This document shows positions 1-10,364 of a DNA stretch of 64,000 nt, one piece after another; position 1 is the stretch's first letter; every line of letters begins with the position of its first letter. The stretch covers positions 124,001-188,000 of the forward strand of contig JAJZTF010000002.1 of NCBI GenBank assembly GCA_021821945.1, written 5' to 3'. The position numbers and the translations under genes are program-made. The notes under the pieces are model-generated. The model saw only the letters and a program-made list of their open reading frames with translations. It was not told the origin of the DNA and ran no database searches. Origin of the DNA: Pseudomonadota bacterium. Its GTDB lineage: Bacteria > Pseudomonadota > Gammaproteobacteria > Burkholderiales > Gallionellaceae.

Positions 1-89
1 AACTCGTTCCTGCATGAGTCGAAATCGCCGGCGAAGGCGGCCCCGCATGTAAGGAGGGCTGAAAGCGCGAAGCGTCTGACTGCAAGCAT
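1..89 (-). CDS. Start of a secreted protein (partial, runs off the window)
   Basis: On the minus strand an ATG at 89 opens a frame that stays open to the window edge (29 codons). The residues begin MLAVRRFALSALL and continue to an AAFA|GDF junction, which looks like a Sec signal peptide: two arginines, a short hydrophobic core and an AxA-like cleavage site near residue 20. Its ATG overlaps the TGA of the upstream gene (TGATG), so the two are probably translated from one message. Too little of the mature protein is present to name a family. Confidence 0.6.
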   Translation of the reverse strand, partial: MLAVRRFALSALLTCGAAFAGDFDSCRNE

Positions 90-1408
90 CAGGCGCTGTG
101 CATCAGGTTCAGCTGTTTTGCGATGATGTCGTGGTTCAGCCAGAGCACGGGGCCCGAAGGATTCGAGCTCTCATGGAACATCAGGGGGCCCGTGCCATCC
201 AGCACCAGCGAGCTCAGATGCCCTGCGACCAGTTCGTTCCGGTTGATGTGCATGTGGGTGATCTCTTCCGAAGTCCCTATCATCACCTCAGCGAGCTCTG
301 CCGAGTTGTCCATGGGCCAGGCTGAAAAATCGCGGAATCGCATCATCACGTCGCTGACGTTGTAGTCCTCGATTTTTTTCAGGAGGCTGTCCAAGGAAAC
401 GCCTTCCTGCAGGAGCGCCTGACAGGCCTTCCACTGTTCATTCGCCCATGTTCCGTCTCCTTCCCTTTGCAGCGCCTTGAGCAGCGGGAAAAGCGAGAGC
501 TCCACACCCACGAAGATGTCCGATGAGTTGGTGCGTATCTCGGGACAGTTGTAGACGGTCGCCACAACGCCCTTTTCCCAGGCAGACCTCGCGATATCCT
601 CGAGGCGCATCTTGGCATAGCCCTGGGTGTAGTTGGTGTAGGTCTGCCACTGGTATCTTCCGTCTATCAGTATCTCGGTGCCGTGGTAGCCATAGGCGGA
701 ATAGCGCACTTGGCCTCCCGTCTTTTCCATGCGGTTGCGGATCGCGGCGCTGCCATCTATCAGGTGCTGGAAGGTGTTGGCGGTGACCTCGTCGAAATTC
801 ATCAGGATCAGTTTGCCAAGATCGCTGTCCAGAAGCGCGCGCGAAGACATGAATCGCTCGCCTCGCCCCTTGTAGATGCGGTTGGCGATCGCGAGGAAAA
901 CTTTGACCTTGGGGATGCCGCCCGCCATGGTGTGGGCGAAGAAGACATTTCTGCCGTCCTCTATCATGCCGTCGAGCTCCCGCATTGCTTCTGCAACAGC
1001 ATCCCTGAAGCGCTGCACGCCGGCTGCACGGCACTTCTCTATGTGCGCCCAGTCCAGTTTGTCTTCCTGCCAGCTCTTGAGCGTCATCTCGGAAAGCATA
1101 TCCGTGGGGGTGGGCGTGCCCTCGGGCGCATCGAGGTCGAATCCCGCCATCAGCGGCACGTTGATGATGCGGCCGCCGAGATTGGCTTCAGCTACGGCTA
1201 GCTCCTCGTTTGTCAGCTTGCGCAATGCATTGTTCTCGTCGCGTCGGCCCACCGTGATGCCGATCAGCGTCATTCCGGCCTTTCTCGCCTCATTGACCAG
1301 ACCGTTTGCATAGCCGCGGCCGAAGAGTTCTCCGAACAGCACGAAGACATCGCCCTTGCGAAATATGTTTGTTTTGGGAATGTCCCTCAGTGCAACTGGT
1401 GAAGTCAT
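89..1408 (-). CDS. Conserved protein, possible FabMG-type enoyl-ACP reductase family
   Basis: A 439-residue soluble protein. The ATG at 1408 is preferred over the upstream TTG because GGAG lies 7 nt before it. The N-terminal part (about residues 15-60) has alternating hydrophobic strands and a glycine-rich stretch (VLFGELFGRGYANG), as in nucleotide-binding Rossmann-like folds. The sequence resembles what databases call the enoyl ACP reductase FabMG family; this rests on memory of the family, not on a search, and no catalytic residues can be assigned. If right, it would reduce enoyl-ACP in fatty acid synthesis. It lies 25 nt downstream of tldD in the same direction and overlaps the following secreted-protein gene by one base. 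Confidence 0.55.
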   Translation of the reverse strand: MTSPVALRDIPKTNIFRKGDVFVLFGELFGRGYANGLVNEARKAGMTLIGITVGRRDENNALRKLTNEELAVAEANLGGRIINVPLMAGFDLDAPEGTPTPTDMLSEMTLKSWQEDKLDWAHIEKCRAAGVQRFRDAVAEAMRELDGMIEDGRNVFFAHTMAGGIPKVKVFLAIANRIYKGRGERFMSSRALLDSDLGKLILMNFDEVTANTFQHLIDGSAAIRNRMEKTGGQVRYSAYGYHGTEILIDGRYQWQTYTNYTQGYAKMRLEDIARSAWEKGVVATVYNCPEIRTNSSDIFVGVELSLFPLLKALQREGDGTWANEQWKACQALLQEGVSLDSLLKKIEDYNVSDVMMRFRDFSAWPMDNSAELAEVMIGTSEEITHMHINRNELVAGHLSSLVLDGTGPLMFHESSNPSGPVLWLNHDIIAKQLNLMHSA

Positions 1409-1433
1409 AATCAAGCTCCGCTTTCAGATTCAA

Positions 1434-2876
1434 TCAAACTGTGCCGCCGACGGTCAGGCCGTCTATCTTTACCGTCGGTTGGCCGACTCCGACGGGCACG
1501 CTCTGGCCTTCCTTGCCGCAGGTGCCAACGCCGGGGTCCAGCGCCATGTCATTTCCTATCATCGAGATGCGCGTCAGCACATCGGGCCCGTTGCCGATCA
1601 GGGTCGCTCCCTTGACGGGGTATGCAACCTTGCCGTCTTCTATCATGTAGGCCTCGGCGGTGGTGAACACGAACTTGCCGCTGGTGATGTCCACCTGGCC
1701 GCCTGCGAAATTCACCGCATAAAGGCCGTGCTTGACCGAGGCGATGATCTCCGCTGGGTCCTTGTCGCCGTTCAGCATGTAGGTGTTGGTCATGCGCGGC
1801 AGCGGGATATGCGCGTAGGATTCTCGCCTTGCATTGCCGGTGATAGGGACGCCCATCAGTCGCGCATTCAGGCTGTCCTGAAGATAGCCCTTCAGTATGC
1901 CGTTTTCGATCAGGGTCGTGCACTGCGACGGGTTGCCCTCGTCGTCCATCTGCAAAGAGCCTCTGCGGTTCTGTATCGTCCCGTCATCGACCACCGTCAC
2001 GCCTTCAGCCGCCACGCGTTCTCCGACTCTACCCGAGAACGCCGAACTGCCCTTGCGGTTGAAATCTCCCTCAAGACCGTGGCCGATCGCCTCGTGCAGC
2101 AGGATGCCGGGCCAGCCGTTGCCGAGCACGACCGTCATGTTGCCTGCCGGAGCTGGCTCTGCATCCAGATTGACCACGGCCTGATGCACAGCCTGTTCGG
2201 CATAGCGCCGAAGCATCGCATCGTCGAAATAACCATAGCCGAAACGCCCCCCGCCGCCTGCCGAGCCCTGTTCGCGCCGCCCATTGCTCTCGACGATGAC
2301 CGTCAGGGACAGCCTGACCAGCGGGCGTATGTCCGCATTCATCAGCCCGGAGCTTTGCGCGACCAGCACGGCTTCGTATTCTCCCGCAAGGCCTGCGATC
2401 ACCTGAACCACGCGCGGATCGAGCGCGCGCGCATAGGTTTCCAGGCGTTCCAGCATCGCGACCTTGTCCGCATCCCTGAGGCTTGCGATCGGATCGTCCG
2501 GGAGATAGAGATCGCGCTTTTTGCCCTGATGCAGAATCGGCACTCGCTGGTTGCCGCCCGCGCTGGCGATCGCGCGGGTGGCGGATGCCGCGCTTTCCAG
2601 CGCTGCAAGGCTGATGTCGTCCGAATAGGCAAACGCGGTCTTCTCTCCGCTCACCGCCCTGACGCCCACCCCCTGATCGATGTTGAAGCTTCCGGACTTG
2701 ACGATGCCTTCTTCAAGCGACCAGCTTTCGGCGCGGCTGTACTGGAAATACAGATCCGCATAGTCCAGGCGGTGGGCGAGCATGCTGCCGAACACCTGCT
2801 CGATCTGCCGCGGCTCGATCAGATGGGGGGAAAGCAATATCTTCTGGGCAGTGTCAAACGCTGATGAAATTGTCAT
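1434..2876 (-). CDS. tldD: Metalloprotease TldD
   Basis: TldD is the zinc peptidase partner of PmbA/TldE; in E. coli the heterodimer degrades unfolded peptides and matures microcin B17. The protein (480 residues, the usual size) carries the zinc motif [11 protein letters not shown] at about residues 259-269, with conserved glycine-rich and STxGK-like segments after it. An upstream GTG at 2918 would overlap the end of the nitrilase gene and has no ribosome site; the ATG at 2876 fits the family N-terminus. It follows the nitrilase gene by 25 nt and probably shares its transcript. pmbA/tldE is not in the window. Confidence 0.93.
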   Translation of the reverse strand: MTISSAFDTAQKILLSPHLIEPRQIEQVFGSMLAHRLDYADLYFQYSRAESWSLEEGIVKSGSFNIDQGVGVRAVSGEKTAFAYSDDISLAALESAASATRAIASAGGNQRVPILHQGKKRDLYLPDDPIASLRDADKVAMLERLETYARALDPRVVQVIAGLAGEYEAVLVAQSSGLMNADIRPLVRLSLTVIVESNGRREQGSAGGGGRFGYGYFDDAMLRRYAEQAVHQAVVNLDAEPAPAGNMTVVLGNGWPGILLHEAIGHGLEGDFNRKGSSAFSGRVGERVAAEGVTVVDDGTIQNRRGSLQMDDEGNPSQCTTLIENGILKGYLQDSLNARLMGVPITGNARRESYAHIPLPRMTNTYMLNGDKDPAEIIASVKHGLYAVNFAGGQVDITSGKFVFTTAEAYMIEDGKVAYPVKGATLIGNGPDVLTRISMIGNDMALDPGVGTCGKEGQSVPVGVGQPTVKIDGLTVGGTV

Positions 2877-2901
2877 GTCTTGATGTGGGCTTGTTGAGTG
2901 G

Positions 2902-3744
2902 TTAGCGGCTGTCTTCACAGCTGTAAAGCGCGCGGTGCTGGAGGGCGGGAAGTCCGGTTCTCAGGCTTGCCTGATAGCCCGGATTGACCTCGGCGATCAC
3001 AACGCCCGACCCGCGCGGGAGCCTGTCCAGCACTCTCCCCCAGGGACCTATAATCATGCTGTTGCCATGGGTCTCCCGGCCGTTGACATGATAGCCTCCC
3101 TGAGCGGAGGCGATCACGTAGGCGAGATTCTCGATCGCGCGTGCCCTGACCAGCACTTCCCAGTGCATCTTGCCGGTGGTCTCAGTGAATGCGGACGGAA
3201 GCACGATGATGTCCACGTCCTTCATCGCGCGGAACAGCTCCGGAAAGCGCAGATCGTAGCAGATCGCAAGGCCTATGCGGCCGAAAGGGCTGTCTATCAC
3301 CACCACCTTGTTGCCGGGCTCTATCGTCTTGGCCTCGTCATAGCTCTCGTTTCCCAGGGACAGATTGAATAGATGTATCTTGTCGTAGCGCGCAACCTGC
3401 TCGCCCTGGTCGTTGAAGACCAGACAGCTGTTCTTTACCTTGTCGGGCACGCTTGCCGCAAGCGGGATGGATCCACCAACCAGCCATATCCCGTGACGGC
3501 GTGCAGTGCTCTTGAGGAAGTCCTGGATGGGGCCCTTGCCTTCCTGTTCCTTCACCTTGAGCTTGTCATACTCGCTCATGCCCATGATCGCAAAGAATTC
3601 CGGCAGCACCACGAGCCTGGCACCCTGTTCCGCGGCATTGGCGATCAGGCGTTCTGCCTCCTTCAGATTGCCTGACACGATGGGGCCTGAGGCCATCTGT
3701 ATGGCGGCGACCTTGAAGGTGTTGCCTTGCGCTTTATTTGACAT
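2902..3744 (-). CDS. Carbon-nitrogen hydrolase (Nit/YbeM-type omega-amidase family)
   Basis: A nitrilase-superfamily amidase of 280 residues. The Glu-Lys-Cys catalytic triad is visible: E49 in LPEFF, K122 in YDKIHLF and C162 in ICYDLRFPE. The last motif is typical of the Nit1/Nit2 branch, whose members hydrolyse deaminated glutathione or alpha-keto acid amides, so a metabolite-repair role is likely; the substrate cannot be read from sequence. ATG at 3744 is preceded by AGGA. It lies between yhdP (13 nt upstream) and tldD. A yhdP / nitrilase / tldD order is common in beta- and gammaproteobacteria. Confidence 0.9.
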   Translation of the reverse strand: MSNKAQGNTFKVAAIQMASGPIVSGNLKEAERLIANAAEQGARLVVLPEFFAIMGMSEYDKLKVKEQEGKGPIQDFLKSTARRHGIWLVGGSIPLAASVPDKVKNSCLVFNDQGEQVARYDKIHLFNLSLGNESYDEAKTIEPGNKVVVIDSPFGRIGLAICYDLRFPELFRAMKDVDIIVLPSAFTETTGKMHWEVLVRARAIENLAYVIASAQGGYHVNGRETHGNSMIIGPWGRVLDRLPRGSGVVIAEVNPGYQASLRTGLPALQHRALYSCEDSR

Positions 3745-3757
3745 GACTCATCCTGTG

Positions 3758-6700
3758 TTATTTTTTCGGCGCGTCGGCTGGCGCTTCCAGCACTTTGACC
3801 GGTTTCTCGCCAACCTTGACGACATTTGGGTTTGCCCACGAACCGCTTACATTGTATTCAAAAGACATCAACTTATCGAGCGGGTTCCCAAGCACCTTGC
3901 TGACGATGAAGGTGCCAATGCCGACAACGGGGCCTGCCGCGAACGCGCTCAGCGTGGAGATGCTCGAGCCCAGGGTGGGGAGGATGGCGATGTGCAGGTC
4001 CTGGGTCTCGTCGTTCAGGTTCACAGAGCCCTTCATCACCACCTTCGCCGATGAGCCGTCTATGCGCAGGTCATCCGTCTGCATCACGCCGTGCTTTATA
4101 GTGGCATTCCCCTTGATGCTGTCGAACTCGAACCCCGAGCTGAAAACGTCGGTGAAGTCGAGCGCGATGCGCTTCGGAAGCTCCTGGAGACTCAATATGC
4201 CAAGCAGTTTTCCGAACCCCGGATCCATCTTCAGGAACTGGCCCTTTCCCGTGTTGAGATTGAGCGTGCCATCCAGGGTTGCGTATTTGAAGTCGTCTGG
4301 CTGCCCTTCCCAGTTCAGATCTGCGACCAGCTTGCCGCTGCCATTCTTGACCGTATTGGGGTAGCCTGAGCGGGCCAGTATCTTGCCTGCATTGGAAATG
4401 TCGACCAGCAGCTTGACCTGGGTCTGGGTATTGCGCCAGTACCCATCCCCGGTGATCGTGCCGTCCGGATTGGTGATGCGCAGGCGCCTCAGCCGCCAGT
4501 CAGCCCCTTCAGGGAAGCCAACGAGCTCGAAGCGCCCGATGTTCTTTCCCTTGTACAGCATGTCCTCGATTGCGATTTCCATCGCGGGAAGCCGGTGAGG
4601 GGAGACAGGCTGCGCCTCGGTTTTGATTCCGGGTGCGGCTATTTTTTTCTCGCCCGCAAGATAGAGGTTGTGCATGTGGGCGATCAGTTTTCCGCTGCCG
4701 CCATATCCCTGCGGCTGCCAGACGACATCGCCATTCGCCTGGTTGCCCGAGAGCCGTGCGATCAGGCTATCCCCGCGCTTTCTTGCGGTGATCTGCAGAT
4801 CGTCGATGCCGAAGCCAAAGCCTTTGAGCTTGTCTATGTGAAGGTTGGCACCCGCAATCGGCAAGGATGAGGGGCCTTCGCCAAACCCGCCCCATCCCTG
4901 CATGGAAAGGACAGGCAGATTCCCCGCGAGCCAGATGCCGGTCTGGGCGCCTGTCGCATCCGCGCCCTGGTCCTTCACCTCTCCGAAGCTGACGACCCCG
5001 CGCGCGATGGCGCTCTCGCCGTTCTCGCTATAGAGCCTTGCATTCAGAAGCTTCGCGAGCCTGATGCCGATCATGTATTGGCCCGGCGCGATGTTCTTCC
5101 TTTCAATGCGCAAAGGCCAGACCTCCTCGGGACTCTTGGTCAGAGGCTCTGGCAGGGAGGAACTTATGCCCTGCAGATTCGAGTTCAGCGTCAGGTTGAC
5201 GATTTTCTTCGCGACAGAGATGTTCGCATCCCATGTCGTGCTTCCATGGAGGTTTTTCAGCAGTGGGGGAAGTTCGGACTCGCGCATGGCGTCGAGATTG
5301 GCTCTTCCCTGTATGCTCGCGTGCACAGCCCCTTCGGCAGTCTGAACATTGAGGCGCGCAGGTCCCCCCAGGATGGTTGCTGTCGCGTTGTTGGTCTTTA
5401 TTCCGGACTGCGTGAAGGAAATTTCGCCTCTGGCATTGCGCAGCATGGGTGCGCCGTGACCGAGATCGATATCGCTGCCCTGTATCTTGAACAGGCCGGA
5501 TATTGTCGGCGGCTTGCTCCTGGACAGCGGAATCTGCGCGGCAAGGTCGAGCTTGCCCTCGCCGCTCGCCTTGATGTCGTCGGTGAATCCGTCTATGTAA
5601 CCGCGAACCGGGCTTTGCTCCACGAACTGCAGGAAAGCGCTGTTCGTTGCGTCCGCGTGCCCCTGGATTTCCATCGACACGTCGGCATGCAGCATGTCTG
5701 GCAGGACAACGGAAAGGTCGTGTATGCGCGCACCCAGCATGGAAGCGGTGGGTGCATGAAATTCCAGCCTGTTGTCGTGTATCAGGAAGGAACCCGAAAG
5801 ATTCTCGATCCTGGGCCAGTCCTTGGCGAACTGCATCGAAGCGTCCTCTGCATGAGCCGTGATCTCGAGCGAGGCGTCATGTTTTCCGTTGAGCGGAAAT
5901 TCGCTCAGATTGCCTTTCAGCCGCAGGTGAAAATTTTCGGTGTGCCCCGAGAGCAGGGCGCTGTTGAGCCAGTCGCTTTCCTTCTGGTGCAGTGCCATGA
6001 GCGGCGTATAGCGGGCTGCCCGCCGGATGTCGCCGCGCGTGAGATTGACCGTCAGATCGATCACGCCGCGCGTGCCGGCCCTGGTGCGGTAGCTGCCATA
6101 GGCATTGCCGGCCAGATCGTCGTTGACTGCAGCCACATTGGCCACGCTGATGAACAGCTCTCCTTGTTCGCTTTTCCAGCTTGCCTGCCCGGTCAGCGTG
6201 GCGAACGCGACGGGCTCCCTCATGATGCCGGGTGCATCGACCTTGAGATTGCGCGCATTGATCGCGAGATTTCCGCCGCTTTCGCTGCCGTCTATCGATG
6301 CGGTGAGGTTTGAAAATCCGGGAAGCTTGCCGGCCTGCTGCATCGCGAGATTCTCGAACTGCCCCTTGACCCTGTAACTCTTGAGCTTTTCTTCAGCGAT
6401 CTGCCACTGCAGATCCAGGTCGGATGCCCTGCCTCGGGGCTGGTAGGCGTCGAGCTTTTCGCGCAGGCCCGCATCCAGCGGAAAGTAGCCTGCCAGGCTG
6501 GTCAGGGTCTCGAGATCAAGAACATTGGCGCGCAGCTCTCCCGTTGCAGGGTGCAACTTGCCCGGCGCCATGGTGCGAAAATAGAAATCGGTGGGCTGAA
6601 GCCGGATTCCGTTTTTTAGACCCATCGCGAGGCGGCGGGTCTCGATTTCCCAGCCGTCTGAAAGCCTCTTCCAGTCGACCCTTCCGCGCAGGTATTGCAC

Positions 6701-7603
6701 GTCCATCCTGGGCAGCCTTTCAGACAGCTGTGTCGATACATCGCGCAATGCAAGGTCTGTCGTGAGGCGGCTGGGCTTTCCGTTTTTGACGCCCAGCCAT
6801 GCGCGAAGCGCGCCGCGCCCTGCGCTCATCTCCGGAGGGAGCGTGATCCAGGGGCGCCATGCCTCGAGGTCCGTGCGGTCGACTTCCACGAACAGCCGCC
6901 CGCGCCATCCCTCTGGTTCTTCGAATTGCTTGCCGTGGAAATCGCCTCTCACATCCAGCGCGGATGACACTTCTGGCGGCGGCAGCGCGCGCAGCGAGAA
7001 GCGGTGATGATTGAAAAGATTCGCAATCAGCAGGTTGACCTGGGTCAGCACCAGGGGGGGCGCTTTGCGTGTTTCGTCCTGCCAGACGATGATCGCATTG
7101 CGCACCAGAATGTGGGGCTGATGCAGCACCCAGTTCGAGAGATCCGGGTTGGCATTTCCCGCCTGGACTGCGACGCTGCCGACATAGATCTGTCCTTTAG
7201 GATCGCGCCTGACCAGAAGTTCTGGCTGGTCGATTTCCAGGCTGGACAACCGCAGTCCCAGGGTGGGAATGGAGAGCCAGGATATGCTGGCATTGATGTG
7301 TGGAAGCAGCAGCGCAGGCTGGCCCCTGTCATCCAGAATGCGCACGTCGGTGAAGTCGAGATAGGGCTGCAATCCCTCCCATTCCCCCCTGATCTTTCCT
7401 ATGCTCACCGGATTGCCGATGGCGCGGGAGACAGAGGCGGCAATCTGGCCATGGAACTGCTCGATGCCGGGCAGCAGCCAGTAGCGCAGGGTGACCACGA
7501 CGAGCGCGGAGAACAATGCGACCGATAACGCAATCACCAGCGCGATGCGCGTCAGCCAGTTTAGGCTGTGCCAGAGCAGGCGAACTGGATGAGATTTGAG
7601 CAT
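3758..7603 (-). CDS. yhdP: YhdP family AsmA-like envelope protein
   Basis: A very large protein (1281 residues) with one N-terminal membrane segment (about residues 15-38), then a long periplasmic region rich in beta structure, matching YhdP (DUF3971 plus AsmA-like C-terminus). YhdP, TamB and YdbH are bridge-like proteins that move phospholipids from inner to outer membrane; length and topology fit. The C-terminal region contains the typical hydrophobic stretch (SISTLSAFAAGPVVGIGTF, about 1215-1233). The start has no strong ribosome site. It is divergent from glnE with 94 nt between the starts, and is first in a leftward run with the nitrilase gene and tldD. Confidence 0.92.
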   Translation of the reverse strand: MLKSHPVRLLWHSLNWLTRIALVIALSVALFSALVVVTLRYWLLPGIEQFHGQIAASVSRAIGNPVSIGKIRGEWEGLQPYLDFTDVRILDDRGQPALLLPHINASISWLSIPTLGLRLSSLEIDQPELLVRRDPKGQIYVGSVAVQAGNANPDLSNWVLHQPHILVRNAIIVWQDETRKAPPLVLTQVNLLIANLFNHHRFSLRALPPPEVSSALDVRGDFHGKQFEEPEGWRGRLFVEVDRTDLEAWRPWITLPPEMSAGRGALRAWLGVKNGKPSRLTTDLALRDVSTQLSERLPRMDVQYLRGRVDWKRLSDGWEIETRRLAMGLKNGIRLQPTDFYFRTMAPGKLHPATGELRANVLDLETLTSLAGYFPLDAGLREKLDAYQPRGRASDLDLQWQIAEEKLKSYRVKGQFENLAMQQAGKLPGFSNLTASIDGSESGGNLAINARNLKVDAPGIMREPVAFATLTGQASWKSEQGELFISVANVAAVNDDLAGNAYGSYRTRAGTRGVIDLTVNLTRGDIRRAARYTPLMALHQKESDWLNSALLSGHTENFHLRLKGNLSEFPLNGKHDASLEITAHAEDASMQFAKDWPRIENLSGSFLIHDNRLEFHAPTASMLGARIHDLSVVLPDMLHADVSMEIQGHADATNSAFLQFVEQSPVRGYIDGFTDDIKASGEGKLDLAAQIPLSRSKPPTISGLFKIQGSDIDLGHGAPMLRNARGEISFTQSGIKTNNATATILGGPARLNVQTAEGAVHASIQGRANLDAMRESELPPLLKNLHGSTTWDANISVAKKIVNLTLNSNLQGISSSLPEPLTKSPEEVWPLRIERKNIAPGQYMIGIRLAKLLNARLYSENGESAIARGVVSFGEVKDQGADATGAQTGIWLAGNLPVLSMQGWGGFGEGPSSLPIAGANLHIDKLKGFGFGIDDLQITARKRGDSLIARLSGNQANGDVVWQPQGYGGSGKLIAHMHNLYLAGEKKIAAPGIKTEAQPVSPHRLPAMEIAIEDMLYKGKNIGRFELVGFPEGADWRLRRLRITNPDGTITGDGYWRNTQTQVKLLVDISNAGKILARSGYPNTVKNGSGKLVADLNWEGQPDDFKYATLDGTLNLNTGKGQFLKMDPGFGKLLGILSLQELPKRIALDFTDVFSSGFEFDSIKGNATIKHGVMQTDDLRIDGSSAKVVMKGSVNLNDETQDLHIAILPTLGSSISTLSAFAAGPVVGIGTFIVSKVLGNPLDKLMSFEYNVSGSWANPNVVKVGEKPVKVLEAPADAPKK

Positions 7604-7697
7604 GGATACATTCGGGTCGGTGGTGGGCTCGCAGGTACTCCTTGAGACTGGCGAGCCGCGACGGTTCGTAGCACAATGTATATTCTATCGTGAAGCC

Positions 7698-10364
7698 ATG
7701 CTTATGAACACCTTTCCGTCCCTATTGCAGCGCACCTTGCGCAGCAGCCGCTACGCAAAGCGCACGCTTGAGGCAGATCAGGCGCTTCTCGAATGGCTCG
7801 AGAAGACGCATCGTGAAAGATGCGCGCCAGAAGAGATGGAGGTGTTGCTCGGGCAGTCGGGCGCCGATCTTTCTTTGGAAGAGGAGCTCGCGCGCGCGAT
7901 GCGTCATCTTCGCAAGCAGGTGATGGTCAGGTTGATCCTGCGCGACATCAACGGGCTCTGCGATCTCGATGAGGTGATGCAGGCGATGACCTCTCTTGCC
8001 GAGCTCGTGTTAAGACGCGGGCTGGACTGCCTGATGAAATCCCTGCGGGCGCAGTTCGGAAACCCGGTCGGCGAAGCAAGCGGACTCATGCAGGAGCTGC
8101 TGGTGGTCGGCATGGGGAAGCTCGGGGGAGGGGAGCTCAATGTCTCGTCGGACATAGACCTGATCTTCCTCTATCCCGAAGACGGAGAGACCGACGGGAG
8201 CCGCACGCTCGGCAACCACGAATTCTTCACGAGGCTTGCCCGCCGACTGATCAGCCTGGTCAACGAGGCAACGAGGGATGGCTATGTTTTCCGCGTGGAC
8301 ATGAGGCTGAGACCCTATGGCGAGAGCGGTCCGCTGGTGATGAGCTTTGCGGCGCTCGAGGAATATCTTGCAAGCCAGGGGCGGGAATGGGAGAGATATG
8401 CGTGGATCAAGGCCCGCGTGGTCGCCCCGCGATCAAGCGGCTACACCCGGGATCTGAATGCGCTCTATCAGCCTTTCGTGTTCAGGAAATATCTCGATTT
8501 CAGCGCGATCGACTCGATGCGCAAGCTGCATGCGCAGATACGCCAGGAAGTGCAGAGGCGTGACCGGTTCAACAACATCAAGCTCGGGCCGGGGGGTATC
8601 AGGGAGATCGAGTTCATCGCCCAGGTCTTCCAGCTGATACGGGGAGGAAGGGATGCGAGGCTGCGCATATTGCCGACGCGCGAGGTATTGAGGCGGCTGG
8701 CCGAGCTCGGCCTCCTGTCTGCGGAGGTCGCGGGAAGGCTGGATGCGGCCTATGTGTTTTTGCGAAATCTCGAGCACCGTTTGCAGTATCTGGACGACCA
8801 GCAGACCCAGGATATGCCGGAGTCGGAGGAAGACCTTGCGATACTCGCCGAGGGAATGGGCATGGCAGACCGCGCCGCGCTCTTCTCGGAGCTCGAAAGG
8901 CACAGGACTTTCGTGAATGCCCAGTTCGGGCAGATTTTCGCCGCTCCGGATGCCGAGCCTGTCGTCTTTTGGAGAGAGGGAGTGGGGATCGAAGAGCTCT
9001 CTCGCGAACTTTCCAGATTCGGCCTTTCGGTATCCAGCGCGGAGCGCCTGATGCAGCTTCGCAGCCGGCAGATGTCGGATGCGGCAAGGCAGCGGGTCGA
9101 TGCGCTGGTCCCGCAGTTCGTCGCCATTTCCTCGGAATACCAAGATCCTGATGCGACCCTTTCAAGGTTCCTGGACCTTCTGGATGCGGTGATGCGCCGC
9201 GTCTCCTATCTTGCCTTCCTCGCGGAATATCCCGAAGCGCTGAAAAGGCTGGCCCGCCTGCTCTCCGCAAGCAGCTGGGCGGCGAGCTATCTGGCGCAGC
9301 ATCCTGCCCTGTTTGACGAGCTGCTCGATGCGCGCGAATTCTATCAGTCGCCTTCCTGGCCGGAGATCGAGCGCGATCTCGATGAAAGGCTTTCCGGGCT
9401 CGATGCGGAACGCCAGCTCGACGTGCTGCATCAGGTCCAGCAGGAACAGGTCTTCTACCTCCTCGCGATGGACCTGCAGGGGCTCATGCCGCTCGAAAAA
9501 TTGAGCGACCATCTGAGCGATCTTGCAGACCTCATTCTCGGGAAAGTTCTCAAGCTCTGCTGGTCGATTGCGAGAAAAAAGCATGCGCCAGAGCCGCGCT
9601 TTGCGATCATCGCATATGGCAAGCTGGGCGGCCGGGAGATGGGCTATGCCTCGGATCTGGACATGGTGTTCCTCTACGACGACGATCATCCGGATGCGCA
9701 GGAAATCTACGGGCGTCTGGGGCAGAGCATCAACGCGATGCTCGGAAGCTACACGACATCTGGGCGGCTCTATGAGACCGATCTCAGGCTGCGCCCCAAC
9801 GGCGCCAGCGGCCTTCTGGTCAGCTCGATTTCCGCATTCAGGGATTACCAGATGAAGGATGCCTGGGTATGGGAGCATCAGGCGCTGACGCGCGCGCGGT
9901 TCAGCGCCGGAGACGGGAGGATAGGGGAGGCATTCCAGGAAATAAGGCGCGAGGTCTTGAGGCTGCCGCGGGATCTGAAGATGCTCAAGGATGAAATCGT
10001 GAAGATGCGCCGGAAGATGCACGAGGGGCATCCCAACCGCAGCGCGCTTTTCGACATCAAGCACGACAGCGGCGGCATGGTCGACATCGAATTCATGGTG
10101 CAGTATCTGGTGCTGGCGCACGCCCATCAGCATGCCGAGCTGCTTCCCAATTCCGGAAATCTGGCATTGCTGAAAGTCGCCGCAGACCTTGGCCTGATCG
10201 ATGCCGGGCTTTCCGAAAAGGTGCGCGAACTCTACCGGGCGCTTCGCAGGATGCAGCACAGGATGCGGCTCAACGACGCCTCGCCCTGCCGCATTCCCAA
10301 GGACGAGATTGACACTGCTCCATGCCGGGCGCTCTGGATGGAGCTCTTCGGCGTGCCTAGCTGA
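7698..10364 (+). CDS. glnE: Bifunctional glutamine synthetase adenylyltransferase/deadenylase
   Basis: GlnE adds AMP to glutamine synthetase or removes it by phosphorolysis, in response to PII and glutamine, so it tunes ammonia assimilation. The protein has 888 residues from the ATG at 7698; a second ATG lies two codons on. Two nucleotidyltransferase domains are present: an N-terminal deadenylase with SSDIDLIF (D152, D154) and a C-terminal adenylyltransferase with ASDLDMVF near residue 650. The longer reading frame begins upstream, but those codons lack family similarity. It is slightly shorter than the 946-residue E. coli enzyme. It runs convergently into the ABC-F gene with an 8-nt overlap of the ends. 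Confidence 0.95.
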   Translation: MLMNTFPSLLQRTLRSSRYAKRTLEADQALLEWLEKTHRERCAPEEMEVLLGQSGADLSLEEELARAMRHLRKQVMVRLILRDINGLCDLDEVMQAMTSLAELVLRRGLDCLMKSLRAQFGNPVGEASGLMQELLVVGMGKLGGGELNVSSDIDLIFLYPEDGETDGSRTLGNHEFFTRLARRLISLVNEATRDGYVFRVDMRLRPYGESGPLVMSFAALEEYLASQGREWERYAWIKARVVAPRSSGYTRDLNALYQPFVFRKYLDFSAIDSMRKLHAQIRQEVQRRDRFNNIKLGPGGIREIEFIAQVFQLIRGGRDARLRILPTREVLRRLAELGLLSAEVAGRLDAAYVFLRNLEHRLQYLDDQQTQDMPESEEDLAILAEGMGMADRAALFSELERHRTFVNAQFGQIFAAPDAEPVVFWREGVGIEELSRELSRFGLSVSSAERLMQLRSRQMSDAARQRVDALVPQFVAISSEYQDPDATLSRFLDLLDAVMRRVSYLAFLAEYPEALKRLARLLSASSWAASYLAQHPALFDELLDAREFYQSPSWPEIERDLDERLSGLDAERQLDVLHQVQQEQVFYLLAMDLQGLMPLEKLSDHLSDLADLILGKVLKLCWSIARKKHAPEPRFAIIAYGKLGGREMGYASDLDMVFLYDDDHPDAQEIYGRLGQSINAMLGSYTTSGRLYETDLRLRPNGASGLLVSSISAFRDYQMKDAWVWEHQALTRARFSAGDGRIGEAFQEIRREVLRLPRDLKMLKDEIVKMRRKMHEGHPNRSALFDIKHDSGGMVDIEFMVQYLVLAHAHQHAELLPNSGNLALLKVAADLGLIDAGLSEKVRELYRALRRMQHRMRLNDASPCRIPKDEIDTAPCRALWMELFGVPS

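Noticed and set aside
1356-2864. Long plus-strand frame (502 codons) opposite tldD
   Set aside because: It is the shadow of tldD; its translation has no recognisable motifs and no ribosome site.
7642-7684. Promoter of glnE (TTGAGA and TATATT)
   Set aside because: The two boxes are 31 nt apart, too far for a sigma-70 promoter; no better pair was found in the 94-nt yhdP-glnE gap.
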